Assembly (NCBI GenBank): GCA_014360015.1
Contig: JACIYJ010000001.1
Location: 409,570 to 473,569, forward strand
Reading direction: 5' to 3'
From: Candidatus Aminicenantota bacterium
GTDB lineage: Bacteria > Acidobacteriota > Aminicenantia > Aminicenantales > Saccharicenantaceae
DNA: 64,000 bases
Shown: piece by piece, positions 23,760 through 32,748 of the stretch
Numbering within the stretch: position 1 is the stretch's first letter
Layout of the letters: each line of letters starts with the position of its first letter
Program-made: the position numbers and the translations under genes
Notes under the pieces: model-generated
The model's input: the letters and a program-made list of their open reading frames with translations, nothing else
What the model was told of the DNA's origin: nothing
Database searches by the model: none

Positions 23760-25664
23760 ATGAGAAAGGTCAGCATAAATCAATTTCAATTATTGTTGAT
23801 TATGGCCATTATTTTTGGCTTCTTATTATCAGTCCCTGAAGCTTTGAGTCCAGAAAAGAAACCATTGAGGCCGCTAAGAGCCGGAGAAGAGTCCAGAGGT
23901 TCTTGGTGGATGAAGCAGACGGCTATTTCCTCTGATGGCCAGATGGCCAGCCTGAAATCAAAGAGATGGTGGAAAAAAGCTTCAGAACTCAAACCGGGTG
24001 AAAGTCTCGTGGTCGAGGAAAAAGGAGAAGCTAAGGATAGAATGGTGATAAAAGTTGAAAGCTATGAGCGGGAAGACGGAGAAGAAGTCCAGGTGCTGGT
24101 CTGGGTGATCGATGACGACGGAGATGAAAGCTTGAAATCAGGCGGCGATTTTCATGATGATTGCTACGTCTATGACCTGAACCGGGACGGATTGGTTGAT
24201 GTTCTGGTTGATTATGCGGATGAAAATGATGATGGTCAGGCGGATTATATGGAAATCCGACTTTTTGAGAGAGGCCAGCTGGTCAGAGCCTGGTTCGGCT
24301 ATGATTTCGAAAATATTGGAGAGATTTTCAAGTTCAGGAATCCTTTAGATTTGATTTCAGAGAAATTCAGTCAAAATCTTTCTGGTAATAAATTCTATTT
24401 CAAAAATGTTCTCAACCCTCTTTCAGGCACCTGGGCCCCGGCTGATATCTGCCCTGTAGCCAGCTTTGATCTAAATCAGGACGGGTTGAGTGACCTGGTG
24501 GTTAGATTTAATCTTCAGCCAACTTCATCATTTACTAAGGCAACTACAAGTTTTGAACCGATTAATTTCTGGTCGAAAGAATTACAATCGGTGGTAATCC
24601 ACAGTCTGGAAATCAGTTATGATGTTGATAGAGGAAACAGCCTGGAAAATCCGTTTCACTATGATCTGGGTTTGATTCTTGAAGGTTGCCAGGCTTATGA
24701 CTTCAGCAATTTCAAGACCTATTCACCAAAGAGAAGGCCACCCCAAGAAGTCTATGTCATTCCTTATGAAAAAACCCGGGAAATTCTGAACGGTTATCAG
24801 GCTGACACTGCAGGTTTTTCCTGGAAGGAATTCTCCGACTTATCCATTGCCGATAACTCTAACCAGGGGGAAACGGAAGGACAGGGTATAGGCTGGGTCT
24901 GGGAACGGAGACCGCTCACCACCTCTTCTTTGTACATCCAGAAATGGAACATCAGGCGGGAAGTAGCTGAAGGTCTAATAGCGCCACCTGAGTTTTATTA
25001 CAGCGATTTGGACCAGAGAATTCATCTTTATGGAGCTACGGAAGGCTGGATTCAGGTTGGCAATTTTGCTGGCTTGCCTCGGCTTGGAGAGATTCGTTAT
25101 TTTGACACTGATGGCAACGGTTTTTTTGACCGGCGGGAAATTTATCTGACCAACAGTTCCAGACCGGTTCTGGTGATGGCCGCTAAGGAGGAAAAAGCTA
25201 AAAAGATTCCTTTTGATTTAAAGCAGGTTTCGGAGTTTTATCTGAACGACATCTTACCTGAAGCCCTGGCTCGTAATGAGAAGCTTCTCCAGGCCATGAA
25301 GGATGTTTATGTATTTGAGCTGCCGGCTGGACTCAAAGAAGCTATGGATAAAGCTTCTTTCAGCGAAAGGCGCTACCTCCTGGACATTTATTGCCTTCTT
25401 TACTTCATCAATCTCAGGGACCACTTTTTGACTTTAGCCAATCAGAGGCTTTTTCAGGAGACGATAAAAGACACCAGCGGAAAATTTTATGGTGACCTAT
25501 ATCCTGGCCTTTTTAAGAATCCTCGAGAGGTGGCTTCTGCCCTCAAATCAGACCAGGCCTGGAAGCTGGTTCGTCTGCTGACTGACATAGAGCTGGCTTT
25601 CAGCCAGGCTGAGGTTGAAAAGACCATAAGCCTTCTGAAAAGGATTAAAGATTTAAAACTCTAA
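23760..25664 (+). CDS. Secreted protein of unknown function with EF-hand-like loops
   Basis: A 634-residue protein with a signal peptide (about 1-28, Leu/Ile-rich). Three Asp-rich loops resemble calcium-binding or dockerin-type units: DLNRDGLVDVLVDYADENDD (about 140-160), FDLNQDGLSDLVV (about 238) and FDTDGNGFFDRREIYL (about 453). The C-terminal 160 residues are helical and contain no motif I know. The protein is probably periplasmic or surface-exposed and binds calcium; no catalytic signature was seen. I chose ATG 23760 over the in-frame TTG at 23754 because GCAGGA is better spaced. It is a solitary gene convergent with fbp. Confidence 0.6.
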   Translation: MRKVSINQFQLLLIMAIIFGFLLSVPEALSPEKKPLRPLRAGEESRGSWWMKQTAISSDGQMASLKSKRWWKKASELKPGESLVVEEKGEAKDRMVIKVESYEREDGEEVQVLVWVIDDDGDESLKSGGDFHDDCYVYDLNRDGLVDVLVDYADENDDGQADYMEIRLFERGQLVRAWFGYDFENIGEIFKFRNPLDLISEKFSQNLSGNKFYFKNVLNPLSGTWAPADICPVASFDLNQDGLSDLVVRFNLQPTSSFTKATTSFEPINFWSKELQSVVIHSLEISYDVDRGNSLENPFHYDLGLILEGCQAYDFSNFKTYSPKRRPPQEVYVIPYEKTREILNGYQADTAGFSWKEFSDLSIADNSNQGETEGQGIGWVWERRPLTTSSLYIQKWNIRREVAEGLIAPPEFYYSDLDQRIHLYGATEGWIQVGNFAGLPRLGEIRYFDTDGNGFFDRREIYLTNSSRPVLVMAAKEEKAKKIPFDLKQVSEFYLNDILPEALARNEKLLQAMKDVYVFELPAGLKEAMDKASFSERRYLLDIYCLLYFINLRDHFLTLANQRLFQETIKDTSGKFYGDLYPGLFKNPREVASALKSDQAWKLVRLLTDIELAFSQAEVEKTISLLKRIKDLKL

Positions 25665-25696
25665 AAGATGAACTTCGCTCAAGAAAATATTGAGTC

Positions 25697-26683
25697 TTAA
25701 CTCTGTTTTTTCAAAACTTCAGCGATTTCTTCAACCAGTTCTTTTGAGCCCAAGTACAGGGCTGTTCTCTGATGCTGGTGGCTCGGTTTGATGGAGAGGA
25801 TCGGTTGACCTTTTTCATCCACAGCTGAGCCACCGGCTTCCTGGCACATGAAACTGACTACTGCTGCTTCATACATCAGCCTGAGTTTTCCGTTGGGATA
25901 ATTTTTCTTGGGGTCAGGATGGTTAACTATGGCTGGATAAAGGAATAGCCCACCATTGGTCAGGATTCGGTGAAAATCTCCCGCCAGAGCCCCAAGATAG
26001 CGGAACTGATACTTTTTTTCATTTCTTTCAATCCAGTCCCTGACTCCGCTGGAGAAATATTCACGATGAGCTGAGTTAAAGGAAAGCTCCCAGCTTTTTC
26101 TGTCAGCTGGCAGCTCAAGTCTGGTTGGCTTGACATAGTTCATAGTTTCGTCTATGTGAAATCGCCAGCAACCGGCCTCTTTCAGGGCGATGGTAAAAGT
26201 TCCAGTGGGAATGACGAACATGCCGGCCGCGATGTATTCATTCCCGGCTCTCAGATGTCCATCTTCCGGACCTTCTAAATTTCTTTTGGCAATTCCAAAG
26301 AGAAAACCAACTGGCAAGTTATGAGGAATGTTAGATGAACCGTCCATCGGGTCAAAATAGACAAAATAACGACCCGATGGGTTCATCGACACCAGGTCTT
26401 CTTCTTCTTCACTGACCGCATAAATCACCCGGCCCGAGCGGGACAAGTAATACTTGACCACTTCATTGGCGATCTGGTCCAGCTTCATGGCATTTTCACC
26501 CTGGACGTTGACACAGCCAGCCAGTCCGAGGTTGCCTCTCAGGGCTCCGGTCAGATAATAATGCTGAATTCTTTTAGCGGCGTTGAGGATTGAATTCATC
26601 AGAATCAAGAAATGATAAGTTCGACCATGTCTTTCCTGATGTTCCAGCAGGAAATCCATAAAGGTCAGTTCGAAGCTGAGCAT
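25697..26683 (-). CDS. fbp: Fructose-1,6-bisphosphatase, class I
   Basis: A 328-residue enzyme hydrolysing fructose-1,6-bisphosphate to fructose-6-phosphate in gluconeogenesis. The metal-binding loop FDPMDGSSNI (about 109-118) matches the class I signature DPLDGSSNID. SEEEEDLV (about 92-99) supplies the earlier metal ligands and GKLRLMYEAAVVSFMCQEAGG (about 268-288) is the C-terminal block. The N-terminal half begins with LTFMDFLLEHQ, in line with the family. AGGAGG lies just before the ATG. This is a single gene convergent with the secreted protein. Confidence 0.95.
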   Translation of the reverse strand: MLSFELTFMDFLLEHQERHGRTYHFLILMNSILNAAKRIQHYYLTGALRGNLGLAGCVNVQGENAMKLDQIANEVVKYYLSRSGRVIYAVSEEEEDLVSMNPSGRYFVYFDPMDGSSNIPHNLPVGFLFGIAKRNLEGPEDGHLRAGNEYIAAGMFVIPTGTFTIALKEAGCWRFHIDETMNYVKPTRLELPADRKSWELSFNSAHREYFSSGVRDWIERNEKKYQFRYLGALAGDFHRILTNGGLFLYPAIVNHPDPKKNYPNGKLRLMYEAAVVSFMCQEAGGSAVDEKGQPILSIKPSHQHQRTALYLGSKELVEEIAEVLKKQS

Positions 26684-26783
26684 TATGGCCTCCTTGTTGC
26701 CTTAGAAAATGAAGCTTTCTTAACTATCACAATTAGGTAAAAAGTTCAAGGAGAAATCTGGCGGAACTTTTTCTGAGACTGTT

Positions 26784-27668
26784 TCAGCTGGAATGTATCG
26801 GTTTGAATCCTTTACCCAGGACTTCATAAGTATCGTTGATGATAACAAAGGCCTGTGGATCAGCTTTTTTGATGAAAGCTTTGAGTTCGGCCAGCTGTTT
26901 GCGGTTTATGACAGTGATGATGATTTCTCCTTCCCGATTAAGATACAGGGAACGAGATTTCAAAGCGCTGCCACTCCGATCAAGCTTGTTGAGAATAAAA
27001 TCGGCAATCTCATTGGTTTTGGCAGAAGTAATAATGACCAGTTTGGAAAAGCTCCAGCCTTCGAGAACCAGGTCGATAACTTTCGATGAAATAAAAAGAA
27101 CGATATACCCGTAAAGAGGGGCTTCCAGGTTTTTAAAGACAACTCCGGAAGCAGAAATGATGACAAAATCGGTCAGCATGATTCCGATTCCGACAGAAAC
27201 GCCGGTGTATTTATTCAGAATCATACCGATAACGTCAGAACCTCCGGTGGAAGCTTCACCTCTAAAGACCAGACCCAAACCCAGGCCCAGGAGCAGACCA
27301 CCGTAGATTGAAGCCAGAATCGGGTTTTCCGTCCCCTTAGGGAGTTTGATTATCTCATTAAAAAAGTCTATCATCAATGAAGAAAGGGTCATTCCAATCA
27401 GAGTGGTAAGGACATATTTTTTTCCCAGGAATTTATAACTCAAAAGAAAAATCGGAATATTCAGGAGGATTATGACTAAACCCACTGGCAGATGAAACAG
27501 GTAGTTGATGATGATGGAAATACCGGAGACTCCACCTGGAACCAGGTGATAGGGGATGAGGAATAAGGCATAACCCATTCCCATCACCGTTGAACCGGCC
27601 AGAACCAGAATCAGATTCCGGATAACCCTTTTTAGAGTTGTTCTATCCAAAGAAAGGTTGGTTTTCAT
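26784..27668 (-). CDS. YitT family membrane protein (DUF161/DUF2179)
   Basis: A 294-residue protein with about five to six transmembrane helices (about 18-205). Conserved glycine-rich stretches are LVPGGVSGISIIINYL (about 46-61) and GEASTGGSDVIGMIL (about 136-150). A cytosolic DUF2179 domain covers about 215-290 (MQAF-type: ITVINRKQLAELKAFIKKADP). The transport function of this family is unknown. It has its own promoter at 27708-27736. Confidence 0.85.
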   Translation of the reverse strand: MKTNLSLDRTTLKRVIRNLILVLAGSTVMGMGYALFLIPYHLVPGGVSGISIIINYLFHLPVGLVIILLNIPIFLLSYKFLGKKYVLTTLIGMTLSSLMIDFFNEIIKLPKGTENPILASIYGGLLLGLGLGLVFRGEASTGGSDVIGMILNKYTGVSVGIGIMLTDFVIISASGVVFKNLEAPLYGYIVLFISSKVIDLVLEGWSFSKLVIITSAKTNEIADFILNKLDRSGSALKSRSLYLNREGEIIITVINRKQLAELKAFIKKADPQAFVIINDTYEVLGKGFKPIHSS

Positions 27669-27707
27669 GGTTTTTTTGCCCTTCAGGAAAAATTAAAAAT
27701 TTCTGAT

Positions 27708-27736
27708 TTTCTAACATAATCTTGGTGAGATGTCAA
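27708..27736 (-). promoter_or_regulatory. Promoter of the YitT gene
   Basis: On the minus strand TTGACA (27736-27731) and TAGAAA (27713-27708) have a 17-base spacer, about 40 bases before the ATG. Confidence 0.55.
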
Positions 27737-27916
27737 TTATCAGGGCCAGGTGTGGTTGGGTTTTTGAGCTGGATTAAAAGTGGTTGATTTTTAATTGGAA
27801 TTTGATAAAATTCTAACAGACTCTGTTTGGCTGGCTGGGCAGAGTCTAAGGAAACCCTCCTTCAATCATCCCCCTAATTTTTAGATTTTCCCCCAAACCC
27901 CTAACAGCCAGCGCGC

Positions 27917-27943
27917 TGTTTACAAATTTGCGTTGTTTACAAA
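27917..27943. repeat. Two 10-bp direct repeats at the MFS promoter
   Basis: TGTTTACAAA occurs at 27917-27926 and 27934-27943, a 17-base period. The second copy overlaps the -35 box, so the pair may be a repressor site for the MFS-nitroreductase genes. The rest of the 326-base intergenic gap shows no gene. Confidence 0.4.
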
Positions 27944-27964
27944 GTCGCGAATTTAAGTTATTTA
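27936..27964 (+). promoter_or_regulatory. Promoter of the MFS-nitroreductase pair
   Basis: TTTACA (27936-27941) and TATTTA (27959-27964) have a 17-base spacer, 30 bases before ATG 27995. GGAAAAGG is the ribosome-binding site. Confidence 0.45.
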
Positions 27965-27994
27965 TTAACTTCAGCTCGATTCCCGGAAAAGGTT

Positions 27995-29209
27995 ATGGCT
28001 GAAAAAAACAGCAGTAATAACTTTACCAAGCTCTGGACCAGGGATTTTGTCCTGGGAGTATCAGCTTATTTTTTCTTGTTTCTGTCGGTAAGCCTTTTTT
28101 TTCTTTTGCCCTTATTCCTGAAACAATTTGGTCCGCGAGACAGCCAGGTCGGACTGATCATGGGTATACACAGCATTACGGCCATACTGATCCGGCCGTT
28201 CTTTGGAAGGTTGATCGACCGGCAAGGCGGAAAGAGGATTTCACTTATCGGCATAGCCATTTTGATTCTATCTGTTCCTCTTTTTCATCTGGTCAAAGAT
28301 TCGGGAGCCTTTCCGGTTTTCCTCAGAGCTCTGACCGGAATTGGCTGGGGAATTAGTATGACTGCTACTATTACTATGTGCACTGACCTGGCCCCGGTTC
28401 AGAGTATGGCCAGGTCCATAGGCATTGTGGGAGTAGCCGGTCTCATAGCTAATGCTGTCGGGCCTTCACTTGGTGAAGAAATCATCCGCAGGTTTAGTTT
28501 TTCCGGATTGTTCAACTTCAGCTTAGCTTTTCTGATGCTTTCTCTAACTCTGGTTATGATGACCCGGGAGTTACCGAAAGAAGACCGGGGAGGAAAATCT
28601 TCGGCTGAGGCCGCGATCAGAATCTGGAAGAGCACTTCCTGGTTGCTTCTCATCGTCATCGGTTCAATGCCCATCATCCATGGTTCGGTTCGGGGAGCTA
28701 TAATTTATTTCATGCCCTTGTTGGTAAAAGTTCTGAACCTTGGCCGGGTGGGGCCATTCTTCATCATCTTTTCGGCAGCCGCTATCCTCTCGAGGTTTAA
28801 GTTAGGAGGACTTTCTGATTGTTATGGCCGAAAAAAAGTGGTTTTTATCTCAGCTCTGATCATCAGCTTCAACCTCCTGTTGATTTCCAGGATAGAAAGC
28901 TTCGATCTGCTTCTGGTAACAGGATTTATCGGAGGGCTGGGCCAGGGATTGATTTTTCCGGCCCTCAGCACTTACCTGGTTGATTTTATGGGACGGGAGA
29001 ACAAGGGCTTAGCCATAAGCCTTTATAATTCTCTTTTTGATGTCGGCATGGGACTCGGGTCGATGTTTTACGGCTGGGTTTCTGAACTGGTTGGAATAAA
29101 GCAAATGTATCTGGTAGCTGGGATTTTGCTGTTTGTGGCCAACCTGATCTTCAGCCTTAAAGCTCCCGAAACCGGAAAGCTGATAGCAGAAAATTGTCAG
29201 GGAGGGTAA
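27995..29209 (+). CDS. MFS transporter
   Basis: A 404-residue inner-membrane transporter with about 12 hydrophobic helices. The loop between helices 2 and 3 has the MFS motif GRLIDRQGGKRIS (about 71-83), and a second copy of the motif, KLGGLSDCYGRKKVV, follows between helices 8 and 9. This supports the two-bundle fold. The family is most like drug or sugar efflux transporters of the SET/YfcJ group. Substrate unknown. It ends one base before the ATG of the nitroreductase, so the two are co-translated. A gene for a regulator is not seen nearby. Confidence 0.85.
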   Translation: MAEKNSSNNFTKLWTRDFVLGVSAYFFLFLSVSLFFLLPLFLKQFGPRDSQVGLIMGIHSITAILIRPFFGRLIDRQGGKRISLIGIAILILSVPLFHLVKDSGAFPVFLRALTGIGWGISMTATITMCTDLAPVQSMARSIGIVGVAGLIANAVGPSLGEEIIRRFSFSGLFNFSLAFLMLSLTLVMMTRELPKEDRGGKSSAEAAIRIWKSTSWLLLIVIGSMPIIHGSVRGAIIYFMPLLVKVLNLGRVGPFFIIFSAAAILSRFKLGGLSDCYGRKKVVFISALIISFNLLLISRIESFDLLLVTGFIGGLGQGLIFPALSTYLVDFMGRENKGLAISLYNSLFDVGMGLGSMFYGWVSELVGIKQMYLVAGILLFVANLIFSLKAPETGKLIAENCQGG

Positions 29210-29210
29210 G

Positions 29211-29807
29211 ATGGAGAATTTTTTGGAACTAATCAGCAAAAGAAGGACCATTCGCCAGTTCAGGGCGCAGACTATTCCTGAAAATATCCTGGTAAAACTG
29301 GTTGATCTGGGGCGGCTGGCTCCTTCTGCGGCTAACCTTCAGCCCTTAGAGTTTCTGGTCGTTTCCGACCCTGAAACCAGAAAAGAAGTTTTTCCCTGCC
29401 TTCGCTGGGCCGCTTACATCAATCCGGCCGGTGATCCCAAACCGGGTCAAGAACCAACTGCTTACATCATCATTCTGGTCAACACTGAAATCAGGGAAAA
29501 AGGCTATGAATATGATGTCGGGGCAGCGGCCGAGAATATCATCCTGGGAGCTCTGACCCAAGGCATAGCCAGCTGCTGGTTGATTTCAGTAAATCGTGAC
29601 CGACTGAGGGAAATTTTATCTATTCCGGAAAAATACCGCATAGACTCAGTTATTGCCCTTGGTTATCCTGCAGAAAATCCGGTGGTCGAAGATTTCAGCG
29701 GTTCAGTCAAGTACTGGAAAGATGAGGCAGGTGTTCTTCACGTGCCCAAGAGAAAACTCGAAGATGTGATCCACTTCAATCGTTTTGGCCAGAAGCAAAG
29801 GAAATAG
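29211..29807 (+). CDS. Nitroreductase family protein
   Basis: A 198-residue flavoprotein. The N-terminal block ISKRRTIRQF (about 7-16) binds FMN phosphate, and the segments LAPSAANLQPLEFLVV (about 38-53) and DVGAAAENIILGALTQGIASCW (about 102-123) are family typical. It would reduce nitro compounds, quinones or related substrates with NAD(P)H. GGGAGGGT lies at the end of the preceding MFS gene and provides the ribosome-binding site, so it is the second gene of a two-gene operon. It ends 9 bases before the convergent TldE gene. Confidence 0.9.
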   Translation: MENFLELISKRRTIRQFRAQTIPENILVKLVDLGRLAPSAANLQPLEFLVVSDPETRKEVFPCLRWAAYINPAGDPKPGQEPTAYIIILVNTEIREKGYEYDVGAAAENIILGALTQGIASCWLISVNRDRLREILSIPEKYRIDSVIALGYPAENPVVEDFSGSVKYWKDEAGVLHVPKRKLEDVIHFNRFGQKQRK

Positions 29808-29816
29808 ACCCGTTTT

Positions 29817-31163
29817 TTATATTCCGGCCACGGTCATTTCAGCCACCTTGATCGTTGGGCCGCAGATAGGGCTTTCAAACTCTAAATCGCTACCAACCAT
29901 TTCTACGTTTTTTAGCAGTTCACCCAGATTTCCGGCGATGGTGATTTCAGAGACCGGATGGGCAATTTCTCCGTCTTCAATCCATAAGCCGAAGGCTCCT
30001 CGAGAGATATCACCGGTTACTGGATTCAAGCCATGTCCAATGGTCTTGGTCAGCCATAGGCCTTTTTTAGTCGATTTGATGATTTCTTCGGGTTTGAGCG
30101 TTCCGGGTTCCAGATAAAAATTGTTGGGCACAACACTGTTGCCATCACCATTTCCGGTTGAAACCAGGTTTAATTTACGGGCAGCATAGGTGTTGCAGAG
30201 ATAATTTTTCAACACGCCTTTTTCGATGACCACTGTTCTTTGAGTGGGTACCCCTTCTGAATCAAATGGCCTTGAGCCCAGTCTGGCTGGCAGCAGCCCG
30301 TCGTCAACCACAGAAATTAGGTCGTTGCCAATTTTTTCGCCCAGTCGGTCAGCCAGAAAGGTTGTTTTCTGATAAACAGCCATTCCTGAGACACAGGAAA
30401 AAAGAAAAGCCAGCAGCCAAGAAGTCATGGTCGGTTCAAAGATGACCGGAACATTCTGGGTTTTGATTTTCCGCGGATTTAAATGACGGACTGTCCTTTC
30501 CACGGCTTTTCTGGCAACTTCTTCCGGGCTGGCCAGGTCTTTAAGATGCCTTTTTGAGGAAAACCAGTAATCTTCAACCAGGTTATCACCCTGTCCCGCT
30601 TGAAGCCCGAGGCTCAGGCTGCAGTAAGTTTGGAGGTATTCCCCGGTAAAGCCGTTGGAATTGGCCAGAACTGTTCTGAGCTCATTGGTAAGGAAGCTGG
30701 CGCCGAAAGAATTAGTTATTCTTTTATCCTGCAGAGCGATTTTTTCAGTGGTCAGGGCTAACTTGATTTTTTCCTGCGGTTTCATTCTGGAAACTTCCGG
30801 ATCATAAAGTTTCAAAGAATTATAATCGACTTTAAATAGGGCCGGAGCTGGCAGTCCAGCATATTCATCAGGTTGAGTCAGCAGGGCTCGTCTTATGGCG
30901 TTTTTGATCAGAGTCTGAAGGGTTGAAATGGATAGATCAGAAGAGCTGGCTGAGGCGGCTCTTTTATCCTTAAAAACTCTGATGGCACAGAATTTCGAAC
31001 CGGCTTCTACCAGGTTTTCAATCCTGCCCAATCGGACATCAACGTTGAATTCCACACCATCATACAGAGTGACTTCGATTTCATCAGCGCCCTGTTTTTT
31101 TCCGTATTGAACCAGCCTTTCGGCTAACTGTCTCAAGTTGTTGTTGCTGGTTTCGGATTTCAT
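29817..31163 (-). CDS. pmbA: TldD/PmbA family protein, TldE-like
   Basis: A 448-residue protein of the TldE (PmbA) branch. It has the fold of TldD but lacks the HExxxH zinc motif, as expected for the inactive partner of the TldD-TldE protease. Recognised blocks are SFGASFLTNELRTVLANSNGF (about 149-169), PVIFEPTMTSWLLAF (about 243-257) and the C-terminal VEMVGSDLEFESPICGPTIKV. It overlaps the TldD stop by 4 bases (ATGA), so the two are coupled. Together they degrade unfolded peptides and process modified peptide precursors in known systems. Confidence 0.9.
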   Translation of the reverse strand: MKSETSNNNLRQLAERLVQYGKKQGADEIEVTLYDGVEFNVDVRLGRIENLVEAGSKFCAIRVFKDKRAASASSSDLSISTLQTLIKNAIRRALLTQPDEYAGLPAPALFKVDYNSLKLYDPEVSRMKPQEKIKLALTTEKIALQDKRITNSFGASFLTNELRTVLANSNGFTGEYLQTYCSLSLGLQAGQGDNLVEDYWFSSKRHLKDLASPEEVARKAVERTVRHLNPRKIKTQNVPVIFEPTMTSWLLAFLFSCVSGMAVYQKTTFLADRLGEKIGNDLISVVDDGLLPARLGSRPFDSEGVPTQRTVVIEKGVLKNYLCNTYAARKLNLVSTGNGDGNSVVPNNFYLEPGTLKPEEIIKSTKKGLWLTKTIGHGLNPVTGDISRGAFGLWIEDGEIAHPVSEITIAGNLGELLKNVEMVGSDLEFESPICGPTIKVAEMTVAGI

Positions 31164-32599
31164 CTGACTCCTCCGATGGTCATCCTGGAAATCTTCATTG
31201 TCGGACAGCCGTCTGAAACTGGGACGTCCTGTCCCTCTTTGCTGCAGGTTCCGGTTTGCAGGCCGAATTCTAAATCCGAACCGACCATTTCCACTTTTTG
31301 CAAAATATCAAGATTGGTTCCGATGAGTGTAGCCTGTTTTACCGGCCTGGTTATCTGGCCATCTTCTATCATAAAGCCCAGGGTGACCGAGAAGGTAAAT
31401 TTGCCGGAGTCTTCGACCTGACCGCCAGAAAGACGGCTAACATAAAAGCCTTTCCTGACCGAACGAATTATTTCTTCGGCCGAATATTCACCGCGGTCAA
31501 TGTAGGTATTGCTCATTCTGGGAATAGGCCAGTTGGTGAAATCCTGACGCCGGCCATGGCCGTTGACGGGTTTTTTCATCAGTCTGGCTGAGAGACGGTC
31601 CTGAAGGAAACCTTTAACTTTACCTTTTTCTATTAACAACGTTTTTTCTGGCAGCGTGCCTTCATCATCCACATTGTAAGAACCGCGAAATCCTGGAATG
31701 GTTGGGTCATCGTAAATGGTAATCTGTTCTGAGCCGACCTGCTTTTCCAGTTTGTTCCAGAAGATTGAAGTCTTTTTCCTGATAAAATCAGCTTCCAACA
31801 GATGTCCGACCGCTTCATGAACCAGGACGCCGCTGTGTCCGGGAGCCAGAATAACCGGATACTCGCCAGCTGGTGGCTCAACTGCTTCCAGCAGCAGATA
31901 GGCTTCCTTGGCTGCTTCCCGGCCGATTTCTTCTGGAGTCAACTGACTGGAAAAGAATTCCAGACCGACCCGTCCGCCACCACCATAAAAGCCGGATTCC
32001 CGGCGGCCATTCTTTTCGGCTATGGCCTGAACTACCAGTTTGACCATCGGCCGGGTATCTTTGATGGATAGCCCTTCGGAATTGACAATCCAGACCTGTT
32101 GGGTGGACTCACCATAAGCCACCTGGACTTTTTTAATCGCTGGGTCGAACTTGAGTGCCGAATGATAGGCCTTTTGGACTAGCTCAAGTTTTTTCTGGAG
32201 CTCTGAAGAGGTGGCCAGTGATTTGACCACAGCTACTTCTTTTTTGGGCTTTATCTGTCTTAATTGAAGCTGAGAAATCTCTGCCCTTGTCGAGCTGGCA
32301 ATGGAGGCAGCGGCCTCGGCTGCAATTTTTATTTTTTCTTCAGAGAGGTCGTTGGTGTAGGCATAACCGGTCCGGTCTTTTTTGATCACTCTGATACCAA
32401 GTCCCCGAGTTAGACTCTCAGAAGTCTCCTTGATGATATCTTCTTCCATCAAAATCGAGCGGGAAATTCTGTACTCAAGAAAAATGTCAGCAAAGTCACC
32501 GCCCCGAGAGAGAGCCAGTTCCAGCGCCTTCTTCAGGTCTGAAGTTCTGAGCTGGAAATGGTTGTCACAGGGAAAAACCGTTTTTGTTTTTTCTACCAT
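31160..32599 (-). CDS. tldD: TldD metalloprotease
   Basis: A 479-residue peptidase. The active-site motif HEAVGHLLEAD (about 253-263) has HExxxH for zinc. SRSILMEEDIIKETSESLTRG upstream and the conserved C-terminal TGTCSKEGQDVPVSDGCPTMKI (about 445-466) complete the family pattern. The start is ATG 32599, with AGGA upstream; an ATG 69 bases further out has no ribosome-binding site. The TldD-TldE complex digests unfolded peptides and is needed for maturation of several peptide natural products, but no such precursor gene was seen here. A candidate promoter (TTGCTA, spacer 17, CAAAAT) lies upstream. Confidence 0.92.
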   Translation of the reverse strand: MVEKTKTVFPCDNHFQLRTSDLKKALELALSRGGDFADIFLEYRISRSILMEEDIIKETSESLTRGLGIRVIKKDRTGYAYTNDLSEEKIKIAAEAAASIASSTRAEISQLQLRQIKPKKEVAVVKSLATSSELQKKLELVQKAYHSALKFDPAIKKVQVAYGESTQQVWIVNSEGLSIKDTRPMVKLVVQAIAEKNGRRESGFYGGGGRVGLEFFSSQLTPEEIGREAAKEAYLLLEAVEPPAGEYPVILAPGHSGVLVHEAVGHLLEADFIRKKTSIFWNKLEKQVGSEQITIYDDPTIPGFRGSYNVDDEGTLPEKTLLIEKGKVKGFLQDRLSARLMKKPVNGHGRRQDFTNWPIPRMSNTYIDRGEYSAEEIIRSVRKGFYVSRLSGGQVEDSGKFTFSVTLGFMIEDGQITRPVKQATLIGTNLDILQKVEMVGSDLEFGLQTGTCSKEGQDVPVSDGCPTMKISRMTIGGVR

Positions 32600-32711
32600 T
32601 TTTCTTATCCTGTGCCCGGTGGGATAAAAATTAGGATGAATTTTGACACAAAATTTATTGATTAGCAATAGGTTAACTTATTTTTTGTCGGTTTTGTTGA
32701 TGGCTTTAAAG

Positions 32712-32740
32712 TTGACGCGCTTGAGGCAAACCCTTATAAT
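32712..32740 (+). promoter_or_regulatory. nadC promoter, leaderless
   Basis: TTGACG (32712-32717) and a perfect TATAAT (32735-32740) have a 17-base spacer. The ATG of nadC starts at 32749, only 8 bases after the -10 box, and no Shine-Dalgarno lies between. Confidence 0.75.
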
Positions 32741-32748
32741 CATTTCTC

